From the NCBI GenBank assembly GCA_034440615.1, contig JAOTOM010005126.1, positions 327,001 through 391,000 on the forward strand: a DNA stretch of 64,000 nt. Reading direction: 5' to 3'. Position numbers and translations under genes: made by a program. Positions 59,331-64,000 of this stretch are shown piece after piece. Position 1 is the first letter of the stretch, and every line of letters starts with the position of its first letter. This stretch comes from Ashinkailepas kermadecensis. Taxonomy: Eukaryota > Arthropoda > Thecostraca > Neolepadidae. The notes under the pieces are model-generated. The model saw only the letters and a list, made by a program, of their open reading frames with translations, made no database searches and was not told the DNA's origin.

Positions 59331-59932
59331 AAGGAAAACATTGGGGGGCAATTTCCATCCTGTGCTACTGCTTCATTTGTTATCTCATTTTAGTCTAAGC
59401 AACACCAGACGATAGAAATAGTATGGAACATTAGTGTGAGGTGAAATGATATCATTTAAAAGCACGAGCCGGTGCCGGGGCATGTTCTGTCCTGTATATT
59501 TGTCCTTGGCAAAATCAATGTATATTCGTCCTTGACAAAATCAACGAGGTTGATTTCAGAAGACGTACTTGTCTATTCATCACATTACGGCCAAAAGTAG
59601 TAGGCTAGATTACTTCCCAATCAGTTTGAAACAATTCGTGCACCCCATATTTGCCTGACCTGGGAACGCCTCTGCCCACTCAACGGAATGCTGGATGTTC
59701 AATATGAGCTTTATATTTACGATGCATAAAGAACCGTCGCCATTTTGAAATAAACGGCTATCAAAATTTGTGAAGCCAGAAGGCAGTCCTAAAGCGCGCA
59801 AGAGCCAATATCGGCCTGAGGTGCCTCCCACAATTGTCTTAGATTCGAACCTGCCAACATAAAAAAGACTAAATTTTGGGATAAAAAAACTGAAGCTTAG
59901 GAAAATCCACCAAATCTGAAAGGCCTGCTCCC

Positions 59933-59937
<5 letters not shown>
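59331..59937. other. Unassigned spacer
   Basis: The first 70 bp may be the 3' end of the LINE. A partial duplication (TATATTTGTCCTTGGCAAAATCAA, TATTCGTCCTTGACAAAATCAA) lies near 59495-59540. Confidence 0.3.

Positions 59938-60008
<71 letters not shown>
59938..60008. repeat. (TA)n microsatellite
   Basis: Pure TA repeat of about 70 bp. Confidence 0.97.
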
Positions 60009-60009
<1 letters not shown>

Positions 60010-60011
<2 letters not shown>

Positions 60012-60215
60012 CGGGTGCAAAACCATAGAGTGGGGAACTGATTCAGCTCCCGTACCATAACAGGTGACATAAAAAGGAGTCCCAAAGGCCTTCCCCAAAA
60101 GTGTAAAAATGACAGGTGAAAACCCATATGGTCGGGAAACTGATTCAGCTCCCGCACCGTAATAGGGGTGTTATACGAAAGAAAGTGAAAAGGAGTCTAG
60201 AAAAGGTTAAGTGAT
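60010..60215. repeat. Two tandem units of about 101 bp
   Basis: GGGGAACTGATTCAGCTCCC and GGGAAACTGATTCAGCTCCC lie about 101 bp apart, each followed by AAAAGGAGTC. GGGA...TCCC within each unit is a small foldback. Confidence 0.75.
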
Positions 60216-62439
60216 TAGTTGATTGATTGAGCTTCAGGAAGTGCCGACTACATGGCCATTTGGCTACCAGAGAAGAGGCTGAAGGGGATTCTTAAACAGG
60301 ATAAGATGATCAAACGTCCTCCTCAGTCACCACTAAAAACAGGCTCGAAACAGAGTCGTCAACGCCAACCCCGAGGACCGTTTCGTGATACCACAGGTGC
60401 ACCCAAAATTCATGAAAGCATGTAATCATCAAAACAAAGTACTAGTGCTGGCCAGTATCATATAATGGTTCCTCGATTTTCCAATTCAGTGCACAATACA
60501 AGACTATAAATAAACTCTTTGCTTTTCTTCTGAATACGGCTAATACGAAATGCTACCAAATCACATTTCTGTGTTATGCGCTTCAGAATAACACCATATA
60601 GCCGGACAGTTTGCTAAGCGAAAACGGTCATGCATCCTTCAAAACGTGTACTGTACGAGGGAAAGAATCCACCCACTCTCCTGTTTTTCGAAGATATCTC
60701 TATGCATGGACTGGGATGTTGTAATACAATCTTGTGACTTTGTAAATAATTGATCAGCACATCCTATGCAACAAACATTTTCGGAATCCTTTGGTAAGTA
60801 CAGGAACCGCGGAGTGTGCAAAACCGACCGACCGGCCGCCGGGCCTCCGACCATTCAAGGTCACAAAGGTTTCGTCGGTGCGGTGGTGAGGTGGCGTGAT
60901 GTAGATCTCGACCTCCTTCGACCCTGAGGGAATTCACCTAGGGTCATGGATTTTCCATTGAAGTGACTTCACCATAACCGTAATTTACCTTCCGAATGTC
61001 GTGTTTCTAGATAAAGTAGCTTCCGATGTCTTAGAAGGGGGAATCCCCTCAAGGCCGCTTTATGTGAGAGGCCCTACCCCCGCCCCGCTCCGGGACGCAC
61101 TATGTGAGGGGTCCTCTTGCGCGCGACTACTACTCGAGGGTAGATTCTAGCAGCCCAGTTGGTTGCTAAGGGACGATGTCAACAACTTGAAGACTCGTAT
61201 TGGGTGACGTCCCTTGTGGATTTTGCTTGCGTTGTCTTTTTCATACTTTCATTAAAAGTTTCATAATACGCTAGGTATATTTTATAAGCACAGGATCAGG
61301 TAGGATGCAAGATGTCCAACTCCACTATATCTGGTGGATAACCAACTTTTGGGCAGAATGTTATCCCTTCCCATGACATCCTGGCTGTGGCAATAGTGAT
61401 TGAAAAAATGTAGATTGTTGTTAGCTGCACTGAAAATATTATTGCATTCAAATTCATTTTGGTACCATAAAATACGGTAGAATGATTAGTTTAGAATAGC
61501 ATAAGAATGAAGGTAACTAGTGCATCCTGACTTGGGAATTTCTGTGGAATACTGTGCTAACATTGCATTCATCAGCCGATACCAAAGGTACTTAATAAGG
61601 AAGAAATTCACTTAGATGGGTGGATAATTATTTGAAACAATGAAGAGAGAAGGATGAAGCCATTGGAAGGTAAACGCTTCGAATCTTCGAATATATATTG
61701 TATACCTTGCTCTTTTGGCAGGAGTTCGATAAAATTGAAGAATGCTTCATGAGGGATGGGGTTAAAAAGAAGTCAATACGGTTAATAACTGGTGGTCTTC
61801 ACATTTTCCTATATTTAGTGTTTAGTATTAATGGAAAAACTCAAGGCGTCTGACATATCCTCAAGCGAGCTTACGTTACTCAGATGATGTCTGCTATGGT
61901 CCAAAGAGGCCTTCCCATGGCTTCCCATGGGAGCAATGGGAATCATGGATTCCCTGGTTATTCGGCATGTCGTAAAATTCCAAACCACTATCATGCATTC
62001 CCTTGGGTGGGCCGTTACTCAGCGAAGCTGCACAATACATCGCGGGGGCTGCTGCAATCTCACCATAGCCGGCTGCAATCTCGCGTGGCTATCGCCGTCT
62101 AATTACGACATTACCGCTCGCTGGCGTACCCAGCCCCAGAAGCGCAAGGCGCAGAACTGCGTAACTCCCAGCGACGGCCAGGACGCATGGCGCAAGTGTA
62201 GCACACAGCCGTAGCAATCGTTGCTGAGGCACAGCAACAACAACTGGAGTAGCAGAAATGCAGCGACCATCTACAAGTACCGCCTCGTTAGCTTTAGAAA
62301 GCCTATCGGGACACATCAAGGGCGTTTTAGCGGACACTTTGGCTGGCGACAGAATTGCTGCACTGGGGCGTGAGTGAGTGTGTGAATTTGGCCAGCCTGC
62401 CACCGTGTGGTGATGTCGGCTGTTTCCGGTTGTTGTTGT
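60216..62439. other. Unassigned spacer
   Basis: TTGATTGATTGAGC at about 60220 resembles the repeat at the end of the LINE at 11790 and may mark a short retroelement tail. Otherwise about 2.2 kb of unique sequence without recognised genes. Confidence 0.3.
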
Positions 62440-62760
62440 TGTGTTGGTGTTAAGCGGTATAAAGGGGTGAGGGGTATGGTAGGAGGATTAGTCGAGGGGT
62501 GGAAGAGGGTGTTGATTTGTTGAGCAGAGTCGGAGTAGATTCTTGTAGTGTTCTGAATAGAGCTGGGTATAGTAGAGCTGAGTAGAGTAGAGTTGAGTAG
62601 AGCTGGGTTGAGCAGAAGTATAGTAGAGTTGGTCGAAGTCCGAAGATGATGCGGTTGGGAAGAGTCGCCAGTCCGGACGGTGCCAAGTTGGGGTACGGGG
62701 TGTAGTGGGGGGATTTGGGGTTGGGTCTTCGCCTTGGTTAAAACATTGCAAGAACGTTGA
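62440..62760 (-). repeat. Degenerate GTAGAGTTGA-type repeat, probable LINE 3' region
   Basis: GTAGAGCTGA/GTAGAGTTGA words recur about eight times at 62555-62640. Lying just beyond the stop of the LINE at 62921, it may belong to its 3' untranslated region. Confidence 0.4.
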
Positions 62761-64000
62761 TTTTGGGGTATATTTTAGTTTTTCTTTTGTTGTTCTTTAA
62801 TCAGCGTCATGTTTTTCGTTTTTTGGCTGTTTTGTTCATTTTTTCCCCTTTTTGCAACATATCTTGTTGTTTTCATTTCATCTTTTTTTTCCTTCTTTTT
62901 CCCCCCTTTTTTTCCTTTTTTCACAGTTGTTCTAGTATGCGTGTGATAGAGAGAAAGTGGAAGACATGTTCGTGTAGTGCTGGATGTTCGTCGTTGAGGA
63001 GAGTAGTGAGGTTTAGTGGGATGTTGTGTGTGGCGCAATAGTTGGTGATATGTTGTCTTTGGTGGTTGTATTTGGTGCAGTAAATGAGTATGTGTTTGAT
63101 TGTGAGTATTCGGTGACATGTTGTGCATTGTGGTCGCTGTTGTCGTAGGATGAGGTAGGAGTGTGTGAGTGCTGTGTGTCCTGTTCGTATGCGTGTTAGT
63201 GTACGTTCTTTTTGTCTGGTGTGTTGGTTGATGGAGTGCCATTGTTCGTGTTTGGGGTGTATTTCGTGGAGTTGTGTTATTGCTGTGTCCCAGGTTTGTT
63301 GTATGTGTTTGTTGAGGGCTTGGCGTATTGTGGGGTAGTAATCTGATTTTGAGTATGGGCATTGCGTGGTTTGTTGTAGTGTTGTGGCTAGGTTTGCTTC
63401 TGTGTCGCGTGTTCGTTGCCGTGTATGTTTGTGTGGCTTGGGATCCAGAGAAGTAGTGGGCGTTGTTAGATGTTTAGTTTGTTATGTATGTAGAGTATTT
63501 TGGGAATGAGTGGGTGTTTGAATTTGGTGTATGATGTTATGCTTTGTAGTGCTGATTTTGCGTCTGTTGCTATGATATTGTGTTCCATTTGTGTGTTATA
63601 GATGGTGGAGTATGCCGAGAAGATTGCGTAGAGTTCTGCTGTGTATGTGGATGCTGTGTCGTGCAGACGGGCACGTAAGATGACTCGGGGCGGTGCTGTA
63701 TTGGTATACAGCACCGCCGCTGTGCCCGTCTGCTGTGTATGTGATTTGGAGCCGTCTGTGTAGATGATGTTGTGATTTGCATATTGTGATGTGAATTGTA
63801 GGAAGAGTTGTTGTATTTCTGCGTCTGTGTATGTGTGTTTCGGTTTGTCTATGAGGAAGTGTGTTGTGGGTGTTTGGTGTTTCCACCATGCTGTGGGTGG
63901 TGGGAGTGGTTGTGCTGTGGGGAGTGTGATTTATAGCCTATTTTCGTGTTGGTGTATGCGAGATCCTATTGTGGTTTTGAGTCGTGTTGCGTTCATGAGT
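62761..64000 (-). mobile_element. RNase H-bearing non-LTR retrotransposon, 3' end, runs off the window
   Basis: Minus strand from 64000: linker region, then RNase H with NHNIIYTDGSK (first catalytic Asp), STYTAELYAIF (Glu), IATDAKSALQSI (Asp) and WIPSHTNIHGNEHA. Then comes a zinc-knuckle-like tail, CTTCHRILTIKHILIYC (C-x2-C-x7-H-x4-C), preceded by RIRTGHTALTHSYL, and a TGA at 62921-62923. A TAA at about 63466 and an apparent 1-base deletion just after NEHA, which moves the final Asp out of frame, disable it; another stop lies near 63934. After the stop the minus strand is A-rich (62761-62920). The domain order fits I-type elements. This is a different copy, in opposite orientation, from 55775-59330. 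Confidence 0.8.

Overview
This is eukaryotic nuclear DNA, most likely from an arthropod and possibly a crustacean. The evidence is one conserved gene split over three spliced exons with large introns, several decayed non-LTR retrotransposons, a Tc1-like transposase relic, non-autonomous DNA elements, and an unusually dense set of minisatellites and (TA)n, (GA)n and (TAC)n arrays. Nothing prokaryotic is present (no operons, no CRISPR array, no rRNA). The taxon is inferred, not shown.

The only host gene I can support is a neuroligin-like member of the carboxylesterase-fold adhesion family, read on the minus strand from right to left. Its exons are 53668-54332, 33032-33180 and 25267-25367. All three have GT...AG borders and compatible phases (0, then 2 nt + 1 nt), and together they encode about 305 continuous codons of the C-terminal half of the esterase-like domain. 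The introns between them are 20.5 kb and 7.7 kb and contain most of the repeats in the window. Upstream exons (N-terminus) and the juxtamembrane, transmembrane and cytoplasmic exons were not found here.

Layout. 1-6.4 kb: degenerate GC-rich satellites. 8.4-9.3, 13.6-14.6 and 27.7-28.6 kb: three copies of a ~0.9 kb TTAA-flanked element carrying clustered AGGTCA half-sites. 11.8-13.6 kb: decayed jockey-like LINE cut by one of these copies. 15-18 kb: 57-bp minisatellite, a LINE ORF1/RT-tail fragment, a (TA)n tract. 20-24 kb: LINE ORF1 esterase fragment, Tc1 relic, possible LTR-retroelement tail. 25-27 kb: neuroligin exon with GC-rich minisatellites and a (GA)n tract. 31-39 kb: tRNA-derived SINE, (TAC)n, a neuroligin exon, then a 1.8 kb array holding about 30 TGACGTCA palindromes. 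41.8-47.3 kb: minisatellites around a nearly intact CR1/L2-like LINE with one in-frame stop. 48.9-50.6 kb: more satellites. 53.7-54.7 kb: the large neuroligin exon, whose splice-acceptor border has been tandemly copied into the intron. 55.5-59.4 kb: an array of six E-boxes, then an RNase H LINE interrupted by a DNA element and by a microsatellite grown inside its RNase H frame. 62.8-64 kb: the end of another RNase H LINE running off the window.

Most long open frames lie inside tandem repeats and are not genes. The most interesting signals are the duplicated splice acceptor, transcription-factor palindromes repeated by satellites inside and near the neuroligin gene, and the TTAA element with regular nuclear-receptor-like half-sites and a covarying hairpin.
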